Positions 18,156-27,055 of a stretch of 64,000 bases of DNA are shown one piece after another. Below the pieces are notes generated by a model. It ran no database searches. It was not told where the DNA came from and worked only from the letters and a program-made list of their open reading frames with translations. The translations under genes were made by a program, and so were the position numbers. The first letter of the stretch is position 1; each line of letters opens with the position of its first letter. This DNA comes from Acinetobacter kyonggiensis (GTDB lineage: Bacteria; Pseudomonadota; Gammaproteobacteria; Pseudomonadales; Moraxellaceae), in the NCBI RefSeq assembly GCF_900107285.1, contig NZ_FNPK01000006.1, forward strand, positions 62,001 through 126,000, given 5' to 3'.

Positions 18156-19673
18156 TTATTTTTCAATAATGGCGGTTACACCTTGACCACCCGCAGCACA
18201 GATCGATACTAAGATACGACCTGAACCTTTTTGATTCAATAATTTTGCCGCAGTCGCGATAATACGACCACCTGTTGCCGCAAATGGATGACCAGCAGCA
18301 AGTGATGAACCTTTTACGTTGAGTTTAGTGCGGTCGATTGAACCAAGCGGCGCATCTAAACCTAAACGCTCTTTACAGAATTTTGGATCTTCCCAAGCTT
18401 TCAAGGTTGAAAGTACTTGAGATGCAAATGCTTCGTGGATTTCATAATAGTCGAAATCTTGTAAAGTAATACCCGCGCGTTCAAGCATACGTGGAACTGC
18501 ATAAGCAGGTGCCATCAATAAGCCTTCTTTCTTCGTCACGAAATCTACCGCAGCAGTTTCAGTAAAGGTTAAGTAAGCTAGTACTTCATGACCATTGGCT
18601 TTAGCCCATTCTTCTGAAGCTAAAAGTACACAAGATGCACCGTCAGTCAGTGGCGTTGAGTTGCCCGCAGTCATGGTACGTGCATCACCTTTACCAAAAG
18701 CAGGTTTAAGTTTCGCTAATTTTTCTACAGATGAATCTGCACGTAAGTTATTGTCACGCTCTAAACCTAAGAATGGTGTAATCAGGTCATCGAAGAAACC
18801 TTCTTCATACGCTGCTGCCATTTTTTGGTGTGAAGATGCAGCAAGTTCATCTTGCGCTTCGCGTGCAATACCCCATTCAAGTGCAGTAATCGCTTGATGG
18901 TCACCCATAGAAAGACCTGTACGTGGTTCGCCATTTTTAGGCGCATCCATCAAATCTTTCAGGTTAATTTTAGTTAACGCTTTTAAGCGGTCTTTCGCTG
19001 TTTTTGCGATGTTCAATTCAAGTAATGCTTTACGTAAACCGTCACCAAAAGCGATCGGTGCATCAGAAGTGGTATCTACACCACCCGCAACACCGACTTC
19101 AATTTGACCGAGTGCAATTTTATTCGCTACAAGGAAGGCTGCTTGTAAGCCAGTACCACATGCTTGCTGAAGATCATAAGCAGGTGTTTCTGGAGCCAAT
19201 TCAGTATTAAGCACACATTCGCGAGTCATGTTAAAGTCACGGCTATGTTTTAAAACTGCACCTGCAACGACTTCGCCTAAACGTTGACCTTGTAGGTTAA
19301 AACGCTCAACAAGACCATTTAACGCAGCGGTAAACATATCTGAGTTTGATGCAGTGAAATAAGCACCGTTTGAACGAGCGAATGGGATACGGTTACCACC
19401 AATAATAGCAACGCGGCGAACTGTGTTTTGACTCATGGTTTTATCCTGTTGAACAGACGTTTGAGTTGTAGATTCAGATTTTTTTGTAGTTGAAGGAGTA
19501 CTTTGACTACGAGGTGACGTAGAACGAGTGCGAGTCGTTTTGGTCGTATTCGTTGCTGGTTGTGTTGCAGTGCCTGAACTTTTAGCTGTGCGTGAAGTTC
19601 TTTTTGATGTATTTGACACTGTTTCCGCAGCAGAATTTTCGACTGCTGGATTTTCTTGAGTTGTCTTGCTCAT
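18156..19673 (-). CDS. Acetyl-CoA C-acyltransferase (thiolase) with a disordered N-terminal extension
   Basis: Thiolases join or split acyl-CoA chains. The core shows the acylated cysteine in QQACGTGLQ (about residue 172 of the long form), the histidine in YEIHEAFASQ and the second cysteine in SICAAGGQG. Residues 1-79 are unlike any thiolase: almost only Ser, Thr, Lys, Arg, Ala and Pro. An internal ATG at 19436 has AGGA 7 bases upstream and would give a normal thiolase of about 426 residues, while the 19673 ATG has only a weak GGA. Both starts may be used. A fatty-acid role is suggested by the divergent fabG-maoC pair. FadI-type is a reasonable guess. Confidence 0.88.
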   Translation of the reverse strand: MSKTTQENPAVENSAAETVSNTSKRTSRTAKSSGTATQPATNTTKTTRTRSTSPRSQSTPSTTKKSESTTQTSVQQDKTMSQNTVRRVAIIGGNRIPFARSNGAYFTASNSDMFTAALNGLVERFNLQGQRLGEVVAGAVLKHSRDFNMTRECVLNTELAPETPAYDLQQACGTGLQAAFLVANKIALGQIEVGVAGGVDTTSDAPIAFGDGLRKALLELNIAKTAKDRLKALTKINLKDLMDAPKNGEPRTGLSMGDHQAITALEWGIAREAQDELAASSHQKMAAAYEEGFFDDLITPFLGLERDNNLRADSSVEKLAKLKPAFGKGDARTMTAGNSTPLTDGASCVLLASEEWAKANGHEVLAYLTFTETAAVDFVTKKEGLLMAPAYAVPRMLERAGITLQDFDYYEIHEAFASQVLSTLKAWEDPKFCKERLGLDAPLGSIDRTKLNVKGSSLAAGHPFAATGGRIIATAAKLLNQKGSGRILVSICAAGGQGVTAIIEK

Positions 19674-19914
19674 AAGGCTTTTCCAAGCATGCTTACAGTA
19701 TTCTTGGCGCTTACATTAACACAATACAGAATACCCTGAATTGACTAAAATGACATTGCGCAAAGCATTCAGGTCAAGACATCTAAGGTTTAACTCAAGT
19801 ATGATTCTATGGAAACTGATGGATCTATTGAAATAAGAGTATCTGACATCATATTGAAGTTAAAAGGATATCTTTAAATCCATCAAAAATTAATTAGTAT
19901 GAGAGATAATAAAC

Positions 19915-21306
19915 ATGACTGACCAATACCAAACCTTTGCAAAATCTCCTATTGGTAAATTTGTCATCAAAAATTTAGGTCTGCCAGCACCTACTTTTTT
20001 AGAACGTTTTGAATCGGCTACGCCTGTGGTAAAAGGGGCAGTTTTATTCGGTGCTGCACCTTCAAGTACATTATCTGCTGCGATTGCACAAGTTTTGGCA
20101 AATATTCATGCCAATAGCTATGCAGGCAACAATGCTGAATTGCAACAAACAGCGGCTAAAACAGGTTTAAACCTAAGTGCATTTAATGCAGGTGATAAAG
20201 AGTCGAAGTTTAAAGCGATCATTTTTGATGCTTCAGGTATTCAAAATTCTGAACAGTTAAATGAGCTGTATAACTTCTTCAACCCGATTGCACGTCAAAT
20301 TCAAGCATCTGGTCGTGTGATTGTGGTTGGTATTACACCTGAAACTGCAAAAACTGTAAAACAAGCCATTGCCCAACGTGCGCTTGAAGGCTTTGTAAAA
20401 TCAGTGGGTAAAGAATTCAAAAAAGGCATTGCTGCAAACCTGATCTATGTGGATGCTGGCGCTGAAGCAAATCTTGAGTCTACAGTTCGTTTCGCATTAT
20501 CACCACGTTCAGCTTATGTGTCTGGTCAAGTGATTCGTGTATCTAAAGCGAATGTAATTGATGTAGATTGGGCTAAACCACTTGCCGGTAAAACAGCAGT
20601 GGTAACAGGTGCAAGCCGTGGTATTGGTGAAGCCATTGCCCATGTTTTGGCACGTGATGGCGCACATGTAATTTGCTTGGATGTGCCACAACAACAGGCA
20701 GATCTTGACCGTGTAGCAAGCGAGATCGGTGGTTCAACTTTAGCAATTGATATTACAGCGAACGATGCAGGCGAGAAAATTAAAGCGGCTGCGGCTGCAC
20801 AAGGTGGTTTAGACATTATCGTTCATAATGCAGGGATCACTCGTGACAAAACTTTGGCAAATATGAAGCCTGAGCTTTGGGATTTGGTCATCAACATCAA
20901 CTTGTCTGCAATTGAACGAGTAAATGATTATTTACTGGAAAATGATGGTTTTAATACCAATGGTCGCATTGTTTGTGTATCTTCAATTTCAGGCATTGCG
21001 GGTAACTTGGGTCAAACCAATTATGCAGCATCGAAAGCAGGTGTTGTGGGTGTGGTTAAATTCACAGCGCCAATCTTGAAAAATGGCATCACCATTAATG
21101 CTGTTGCTCCTGGCTTTATTGAAACGCAAATGACAGCTGCTATTCCTTTTGCAATTCGTGAAGCAGGTCGTCGTATGAACTCGATGAGTCAAGGTGGTTT
21201 AGCTGTTGATGTGGCTGAAACCATTGCATTGTTTGCATCTTCGGCTTCTACAGGTTTAAATGGTAATGTTGTCCGTGTATGTGGTCAAAGCTTGTTGGGT
21301 GCTTAA
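19915..21306 (+). CDS. High-molecular-weight 3-oxoacyl-(acyl-carrier-protein or CoA) reductase, FabG4-like
   Basis: 463 residues. The C-terminal half is a short-chain dehydrogenase with the cofactor loop TGASRGIGEAIA, NAG at HNAGITRD, catalytic serine in CVSSISGIAG and YxxxK in YAASKAGVVG. The N-terminal 200 residues form a degenerate flavodoxin-like domain. This two-domain form is the HMwFabG type, which uses NADH and accepts CoA thioesters. With the divergent thiolase and the downstream MaoC hydratase it would reduce or oxidise the 3-keto intermediate of the same pathway. Confidence 0.9.
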   Translation: MTDQYQTFAKSPIGKFVIKNLGLPAPTFLERFESATPVVKGAVLFGAAPSSTLSAAIAQVLANIHANSYAGNNAELQQTAAKTGLNLSAFNAGDKESKFKAIIFDASGIQNSEQLNELYNFFNPIARQIQASGRVIVVGITPETAKTVKQAIAQRALEGFVKSVGKEFKKGIAANLIYVDAGAEANLESTVRFALSPRSAYVSGQVIRVSKANVIDVDWAKPLAGKTAVVTGASRGIGEAIAHVLARDGAHVICLDVPQQQADLDRVASEIGGSTLAIDITANDAGEKIKAAAAAQGGLDIIVHNAGITRDKTLANMKPELWDLVININLSAIERVNDYLLENDGFNTNGRIVCVSSISGIAGNLGQTNYAASKAGVVGVVKFTAPILKNGITINAVAPGFIETQMTAAIPFAIREAGRRMNSMSQGGLAVDVAETIALFASSASTGLNGNVVRVCGQSLLGA

Positions 21307-21325
21307 TTTAAAATCCTTGAATTTT

Positions 21326-21429
21326 CCCTCTCCTTAAAGGAGAGGGTTAGGGAGAGGTAAAATTATTTGTATTATAAATCGGATGGAATTTCACCCTCAT
21401 CCCAACCTTCTCCCTGAGGGAGAAGGAGC
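21326..21429. repeat. Paired palindromic (REP/BIME-like) intergenic repeat
   Basis: Two related hairpins face each other: CCCTCTCCTTAAAGGAGAGGG (21326-21346), then CTTCTCCCTGAGGGAGAAG (21407-21425). Each is followed or preceded by a GGTTAGGGAGAGG or CCCTCATCCCAACC tail, so one is roughly the reverse complement of the other. It lies between fabG and maoC. G/C-rich compared with its surroundings, it resembles dispersed bacterial REP pairs. Confidence 0.65.
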
Positions 21430-21470
21430 TTTCAAAAAATATTGAAATAAAAACTTCTCAAAGGTTCAGT

Positions 21471-22325
21471 ATGAATACTCGCCATTTTAGCCAACTTCCA
21501 AAGCCTTATTTAGCTTATCCAAAAGTGATTCAAGGCTTAATTTTTAAAAAACCGAAAGGTGAAAAGGTGCTACCGCAAGTTGAATATGTGGTGGATTCAT
21601 TTAAGGTCGATCAACAACATTTAAAAGCCTACAACGCAGTGTGTGGCTTTAAAAATAATGGTTATATTCCTGCCATTTATTTGGCGGTGTTATCGCAAAG
21701 CTTACAAATGCACATGATGACCACTGAAGCATTTCCATTTGCCATTTTAGGTTTGGTGCATATTCGGAATCAAATTAAGCAAACGCGTAAAGTGGGTGTA
21801 AATGAGCAACTGAGCTTGTCTTGTCAGTTTGGTGCGTTACAGCCACATGATAAAGGTGTGCAATTCGATTTTATCACCACGGCTAAAGTGGGTGATGAAG
21901 TGGTGATGGAAGGTACAACGACTTATCTGGCTCGTCAAAAAACCGATGGAAAAGTTGCAGCAAAGGCAGTCGAAACAAAAACACCCGCTTATGAATTGAA
22001 TGCAGAATGGAATGTTTCTGAAAATACGGGTCGTCGTTATGCATTGACTTCAGGTGATTTTAATTTAATTCACATTCATGCCATTACAGCCAAAGCTTTT
22101 GGTTTTAAACAAGCGATTGCACATGGGATGTGGAGTAAAGCCAAAGTACTGGCCAGTTTAACTTTGCCAGATCGCTATGAAGCCGATGTTTGGTTTAAGT
22201 TGCCAATGTATTTGCCTTCAACAGTTGAGTTTTTGACAGCTCCAGCGGGTAAAAACACCGAATTTTTAATTCGAAATAGCAAAAATCAAAAGCCACATGT
22301 GACAGGAAGTGTTAAAGCACTTTAA
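21471..22325 (+). CDS. MaoC-family acyl dehydratase/hydratase
   Basis: 284 residues in a double hot-dog arrangement. The hydratase-2 motif appears late in the protein as RRYALTSGDFNLIHIH, with the catalytic Asp and His, followed by AFGFKQAIAHGMWSKA. It would hydrate enoyl thioesters or dehydrate 3-hydroxyacyl thioesters. The N-terminal half lacks the motif and is probably structural. AAAGG precedes the ATG. Same strand as the HMwFabG gene with a BIME-like repeat between, and a strong terminator follows. Confidence 0.85.
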   Translation: MNTRHFSQLPKPYLAYPKVIQGLIFKKPKGEKVLPQVEYVVDSFKVDQQHLKAYNAVCGFKNNGYIPAIYLAVLSQSLQMHMMTTEAFPFAILGLVHIRNQIKQTRKVGVNEQLSLSCQFGALQPHDKGVQFDFITTAKVGDEVVMEGTTTYLARQKTDGKVAAKAVETKTPAYELNAEWNVSENTGRRYALTSGDFNLIHIHAITAKAFGFKQAIAHGMWSKAKVLASLTLPDRYEADVWFKLPMYLPSTVEFLTAPAGKNTEFLIRNSKNQKPHVTGSVKAL

Positions 22326-22334
22326 AAATGAAGG

Positions 22335-22377
22335 AGCCTAAATCAACTAGTAATAACTTTTTGATTTAGGCTTTTTT
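22335..22377 (+). terminator. Terminator after maoC
   Basis: Perfect 12-bp stem AGCCTAAATCAA (22335-22346) / TTGATTTAGGCT (22361-22372) followed by TTTTT. Confidence 0.92.
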
Positions 22378-22423
22378 ATGCGCTAAATTCGAATAAAAAT
22401 AAGTGCTAAGGACAGAACCTAAG

Positions 22424-23674
22424 ATGAACAATATTAAAGAATATCTCTTTGCCAATACAGAACATTATCAAGGTCAGGTGGATGAGCGATTTATAGACCT
22501 AGCCAAACAATTTAGCCGTATGCAGGATGCCCGAGCTGAACAAGGTGGGGCTGCGTTGGTGGTATATTTTCAAGGGCAAAAAGTCGTTGATATTTATACG
22601 GGGAAAAAGTCAGCCACTGAAAACTGGCAAGCCGATACTTTGTCGATGTGTTATTCCACGGGGAAAGGTGTACTTTCGACACTGGCGCATATTTTAGTTA
22701 GTGAAGGTTTTTTAGCTTACGATGTCCCTGTTGCGCATTATTGGCCTGAGTTTGCACAAAATGGTAAAGCACAAATCACCTTAAGGCATATGCTGAGTCA
22801 TCAAAGTGGCTTATATGACATTCGTAACTTGATTGCTGATGCGTCTGAAATGGCGGATTGGAATCATATGCTTGATGTATTCGCACAAGCCAAACCGCGT
22901 TTTGCAGCAGCGACAGATGCTGCCTATCAACCACTGACTTTTGGTTGGCAAGTGGGTGGTGTGCTTGAAAAAGCCACTGGAAAAGCTTTGTCAGATTTAA
23001 TGCAACAGTATCTTGTGCAACCATTGCAATTAGACGGTGCATATTTTGGGGTTACGGCCGCTGAATTAGCCCGTGTTGCTCGACCATTATCTAAAGTAAA
23101 AACAGCATCAAATCAGTTATCACCAGTAAAATTGAAACCAAAGAAAGCCTCACCCTTAGATAAATTGATTGAATGGTCAGGACAAGATCCGAAGGACTTT
23201 CAAGATGCGATGATTCCCAAAGGCATGAAAAATTTTAGTTTCTTGAGTGATGAAGGTTTAAAAGCGGTCATTCCTGCTGCTAATGGTGTTTTCACTGCTA
23301 ATAGTTTAGCTAAAATTTATGCCATGCTTGCTAATGAGGGAAAAGTGGGGGATCAACAGTTGATTCGACCTGAAATATTTACAGCGTTAAGTACAATACA
23401 ATATAAAAAACGTGACCGCATTATGCCTTTAGCCATGCATTGGCGTATGGGGTATCACCGTGTATTAACATTGGGTAAATCATCAAACGGTTTTGGGCAT
23501 ATGGGCTTTAATGGTTCTGCTGCTTGGTGTGATCCTGAACGACATTTAAGTTTTGCTTATACGCATAATTTCCCAACGACCTCGATTGCAGGTGACTATC
23601 GTCTTTGGGGTTTAAGCCAAGAAGCTTTACGCTGTGCAGATATGCGATTAAAAGGGCGAAAGGGTTGGTTCTAA
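22424..23674 (+). CDS. Serine hydrolase of the beta-lactamase fold (class C/EstB-like)
   Basis: About 416 residues. The nucleophile motif SxxK is in MCYSTGKGVLST (residue about 80), followed by the helical region LRHMLSHQSGLYDIR that is typical of this family, and FGHMGFNGSAAWCDPE near the C-terminus in the position of the K/HxG strand. These enzymes are usually esterases or peptidases rather than antibiotic hydrolases. I saw no signal peptide, so it is probably cytoplasmic. I chose ATG 22424 over the upstream GTG. The ribosome binding site AAGGA is about 12 bases away, slightly far. Confidence 0.85.
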   Translation: MNNIKEYLFANTEHYQGQVDERFIDLAKQFSRMQDARAEQGGAALVVYFQGQKVVDIYTGKKSATENWQADTLSMCYSTGKGVLSTLAHILVSEGFLAYDVPVAHYWPEFAQNGKAQITLRHMLSHQSGLYDIRNLIADASEMADWNHMLDVFAQAKPRFAAATDAAYQPLTFGWQVGGVLEKATGKALSDLMQQYLVQPLQLDGAYFGVTAAELARVARPLSKVKTASNQLSPVKLKPKKASPLDKLIEWSGQDPKDFQDAMIPKGMKNFSFLSDEGLKAVIPAANGVFTANSLAKIYAMLANEGKVGDQQLIRPEIFTALSTIQYKKRDRIMPLAMHWRMGYHRVLTLGKSSNGFGHMGFNGSAAWCDPERHLSFAYTHNFPTTSIAGDYRLWGLSQEALRCADMRLKGRKGWF

Positions 23675-23794
23675 TTTTTTAAGACTTATATTTAAGGTGA
23701 TGCGTATTTAATGTGATGAGACATTTTGCAGGGGTGGATTTTGTGAAAAGTGTGATATTTTCTTTGCACTGAAATTATTAGCTTAAGTTTTTTG

Positions 23795-24256
23795 ATGAAA
23801 AAGCCGCTTCTTATTCCCTTAATTGCATCGTCTGTTTTATTGGGTTGTCAGGATTCTAAACAGTCTGATCATGAAAATAAGACTCAAACTGACTCTATTT
23901 TGCAGCATAAAATTACGGTGGCGAAGTGGGTTGGTGAGTATCAAGGAACAACGCCATGTATGAGCTGTATTTCGCGTTGTGAGGAATGTCCTGGCATGGC
24001 TGTAGATTTAGTGCTCAATCAAGACCAAACTTATACTTTAAAGCGTGAAAGTTTAAGTGGTCATAATGAGGTCGAAATCTTGACAGGACGGTTTCGGTTT
24101 AGCAATCAGGATCAGAGCAAACTTGAATTAATACAGGTCAAGACTCGTCATTTAATTTATGTTGATTTAGAGCAGCAACTACTTGAAATTTTACAAGATA
24201 ATACGGGTCATCTATATGCTTCGGAAGCTGATTTTATTTTAGAAAAGAAAGTTTAG
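23795..24256 (+). CDS. NlpE-like N-terminal-domain lipoprotein
   Basis: 153 residues. The lipobox VLLGC gives an N-terminal lipidated cysteine at residue 18. The mature part has WVGEYQGTTPCMSC, then CEECPGM, which matches the NlpE N-terminal domain with its metal- or redox-sensitive CxxC, here with a second cysteine pair. In E. coli NlpE reports surface contact and copper stress to Cpx, but no Cpx genes are here and the C-terminal NlpE domain is absent. Role in envelope sensing or copper handling is inference. Confidence 0.8.
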   Translation: MKKPLLIPLIASSVLLGCQDSKQSDHENKTQTDSILQHKITVAKWVGEYQGTTPCMSCISRCEECPGMAVDLVLNQDQTYTLKRESLSGHNEVEILTGRFRFSNQDQSKLELIQVKTRHLIYVDLEQQLLEILQDNTGHLYASEADFILEKKV

Positions 24257-24390
24257 CTTACTTTTTAAGTGATTGTAAAAATCTAAAAGATAGATCGACT
24301 TATGGCATTGTTGATCTAAAGCTTTTGCAGATTGTTCATTCACTCTTCGGCAAAAAAACAGTATGCTTAGACCTGTAAAAAGGAGCATAC

Positions 24391-26493
24391 ATGTATCAGG
24401 TACTTGCGCGTAAATATCGTCCACGTAATTTTAATGAATTGGTTGGACAAAACCATGTGTCACGAGCACTGACCAGTGCCTTAGATCGTGGTCGTTTACA
24501 CCATGCGTATTTATTTACTGGCACACGTGGGGTAGGTAAAACCACCATTGCACGTATTTTAGCGAAGTGCTTGAACTGTGAAACAGGTGTCACCTCAACG
24601 CCGTGTGAAGTATGTCCAACGTGTAAAGCGGTCAATGAAGGTCGATTTATCGATTTAATTGAAATTGATGCTGCATCACGAACCAAAGTTGAAGATACTC
24701 GTGAATTACTTGATAACGTGCCTTATGCACCCACCCAAGGTCGCTTTAAGGTTTATCTAATCGATGAAGTGCATATGCTCTCGACGCATTCTTTTAATGC
24801 GTTATTGAAAACGCTAGAAGAACCGCCAGAACACGTTAAATTCCTTTTTGCAACCACCGATCCGCAAAAGCTTCCAATTACCGTCATATCGCGTTGTCTG
24901 CAATTTACTTTACGTCCACTGGCTGTAGATGAAATTACAGTACATTTGACGGATATTTTACACAAAGAACAGATTCAAGCGGAACAAGATGCGATTTGGC
25001 AAATCGCTGAATCTGCACAAGGTTCACTTCGGGATGCCTTGTCTTTAACTGATCAAGCGATTGCGTATGGTCAGGGGGCGATTCAGCATCAAGATGTCAA
25101 AGACATGTTGGGTTTGATTGACCGCACCATTATTTATGATTTGATTTTAGCCATTCATCAAAATCAAAAGCAACGTGTCAGTGAATTGTTGATGCAATTT
25201 AGACAGCAGGCTTTAGATGTATCATTGGTTTTAGATCAGTTAATTTCAACTTTGCATGAATTGGCACTCTTGCAATATTTACCCGATTTAAGCTTGAAAT
25301 ATAGTGCTGAAATTAATAAAAAAATCATGCAATTATCGCAGCTCATTTCGGCACAAGATTTACAATTGTATTATCAAGTGTCATGTAAAGGTCGTGCAGA
25401 TTTACAATTGGCGGTCACACAAGAGCAAGGTTTTGAAATGTGCGTGTTGCGCTTATTGGCGTTTCGTCCATTACAACCCAATGAAGTTGTAGTGTCTGCA
25501 ACACAACAGCTTCAGCAACAACAACCAGTGCCAGCCGTCGTACAGAATGTGCAACAACAGATTGTTGATGAATATCCCACAGCAGAAAGTGTTTTAGAAA
25601 TTCCAACTATAGTCACTCAGCCAAATATAGAACCATCTTCAGATGATTTCTTAGATGAGCCACTGGATGCTGTGGAAAAAAATATTACAGAAGCAACTTT
25701 AACCGAAAATTCAGATCAAATGATCTTTGATCCTGCTTCGGAAGATGCCTTATTTGATTTAGACGAATCGAATGATGATATTAGCATTGCAGCAAATGAT
25801 GAACCGAATAGTGATGATTTCCTCTTTGATGAAATTGCCCCTTTAAATACTGATGTGGAAACAATAATCACAGAACAGGGCGCAGAAAATGATGCTGCTG
25901 TAGTTTTAGAAGCAGATTTATCCTTTCGCCAACAACAGATGCCAATTGAAGCGCTACAACCTAGTATAAACTCTAAAGTTGAGGTGATTGATGAGCCTGT
26001 TCATGCGTTAGAGCAAGCAAAACTTAAACAGCCAACAGCAGTGATTGAAGCTGTATCGAAGCAAAATGAAAACTTGATGCCGCAAGATATTTTAAGGCTC
26101 ACACCGCAACAACTTGACGGTGAGTGGACTGTAGATAAGTGGGAATACTGGTTTAGAAATAGTACATTAACGCCTGCGGTACAAGAGCTGGCACAACAGG
26201 GTGTGATGACGGGGCAAATTGATGGTGAGTCGCTATTTCAGATTGCACCAAAATATGAGCAGTTGTTAAATCAGTTACAACACACTTTAGAGCAAGCCTT
26301 AAAAAATGAATGGCCCAACACGCATTTTCAGGTGAAATATGCAGAAGTTGAAGCCACAACCCCCTATAGTCTGCAAAATGAGCGTAAAGAAAAAGCCTAT
26401 GCACGGGCTTCAGAATTACTGCATGCGGAATCTGCGGTGAAGGATATTTTGCAAAATTTTGAGGGTGAACTACAGAATATTCAATTGAAATAG
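24391..26493 (+). CDS. dnaX: DNA polymerase III subunits gamma/tau
   Basis: 700 residues. Clamp-loader AAA+ module: Walker A GTRGVGKTT at about residue 45, four zinc cysteines in CLNCETGVTSTPCEVCPTC, Walker B DEVHML and the SRC sensor in VISRCLQF. Residues 370-560 are an acidic, Gln-rich, low-complexity linker, and the last 140 residues are the tau-specific part that contacts the polymerase core. Ribosome binding site AAAAGGAG is ideal. An A7 run at codons 429-431 could produce a short gamma-like form (see findings). The ybaB/recR genes often found after dnaX are absent here. Confidence 0.96.
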   Translation: MYQVLARKYRPRNFNELVGQNHVSRALTSALDRGRLHHAYLFTGTRGVGKTTIARILAKCLNCETGVTSTPCEVCPTCKAVNEGRFIDLIEIDAASRTKVEDTRELLDNVPYAPTQGRFKVYLIDEVHMLSTHSFNALLKTLEEPPEHVKFLFATTDPQKLPITVISRCLQFTLRPLAVDEITVHLTDILHKEQIQAEQDAIWQIAESAQGSLRDALSLTDQAIAYGQGAIQHQDVKDMLGLIDRTIIYDLILAIHQNQKQRVSELLMQFRQQALDVSLVLDQLISTLHELALLQYLPDLSLKYSAEINKKIMQLSQLISAQDLQLYYQVSCKGRADLQLAVTQEQGFEMCVLRLLAFRPLQPNEVVVSATQQLQQQQPVPAVVQNVQQQIVDEYPTAESVLEIPTIVTQPNIEPSSDDFLDEPLDAVEKNITEATLTENSDQMIFDPASEDALFDLDESNDDISIAANDEPNSDDFLFDEIAPLNTDVETIITEQGAENDAAVVLEADLSFRQQQMPIEALQPSINSKVEVIDEPVHALEQAKLKQPTAVIEAVSKQNENLMPQDILRLTPQQLDGEWTVDKWEYWFRNSTLTPAVQELAQQGVMTGQIDGESLFQIAPKYEQLLNQLQHTLEQALKNEWPNTHFQVKYAEVEATTPYSLQNERKEKAYARASELLHAESAVKDILQNFEGELQNIQLK

Positions 26494-26495
26494 GT

Positions 26496-26939
26496 TTATC
26501 TGTTCATACTGTATTGCAATAAAGCATCTCGCATTTCAATTGGAGTGGAGGTGCTTTTTCGTGTTTGTCGATCCACAAAAACATGGACAAAATGACCTTG
26601 CGCAGACGCAACATCATGGAATTGTTTGAAAATAGCTAAATCGTATTGCACGGATGAGTTTCCCAGTCTGGAAATGACCACACCGACTTCAATAATTTCA
26701 GGATAAGAAAGTTCTTGAAAAAAGCGACAAGTGGAATCAACCACCAATCCAATGATGGGTGAATGTCGAATATCAAAGTTGGCTTTTTCAATCAGTAAAG
26801 CATTGGTGGCAGTGTCAAAGTAGCTGTAATAGGTGACATTATTGACATGACCGTAGATATCATTATCTGACCACCGTGTTTGTATCGGTAGAAAGTATAA
26901 AAAATCAGCGCGTTGTTTGGGGATTTGCTTCATTATCAT
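26496..26939 (-). CDS. Acyl-CoA thioesterase, 4HBT hot-dog family
   Basis: About 147 residues from the chosen ATG. The signature TRWSDNDIYGHVNNVTYYSYFD contains the catalytic-type aspartate and the GHVNN turn of the 4-hydroxybenzoyl-CoA thioesterase/YbgC branch. It probably hydrolyses medium or long acyl-CoA. A longer frame starts at TTG 26996 and a second ATG lies at 26933. None has a good ribosome binding site, so the start is uncertain by a few codons. It converges with dnaX, leaving almost no spacer (2 bases). Confidence 0.82.
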   Translation of the reverse strand: MIMKQIPKQRADFLYFLPIQTRWSDNDIYGHVNNVTYYSYFDTATNALLIEKANFDIRHSPIIGLVVDSTCRFFQELSYPEIIEVGVVISRLGNSSVQYDLAIFKQFHDVASAQGHFVHVFVDRQTRKSTSTPIEMRDALLQYSMNR

Positions 26940-27055
26940 TTTATTTTTAATAGGCAATGAACATTCAGTTGTACTGTTAAAAATAAAGGAATGCAAGAGG
27001 GGAAAAGCACGGTCATTTATAGCGTGTTAAATGACCATCAGCTGAAAGTTATAGA

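Noticed and set aside
18595..18897. 100-codon + strand ORF opposite the thiolase
   Set aside because: Antisense shadow. The thiolase motifs on the other strand are unambiguous.
22424..23674. Antibiotic-hydrolysing class C beta-lactamase
   Set aside because: No signal peptide and only loose similarity to the KTG and YxN motifs. An esterase/peptidase role is more likely.
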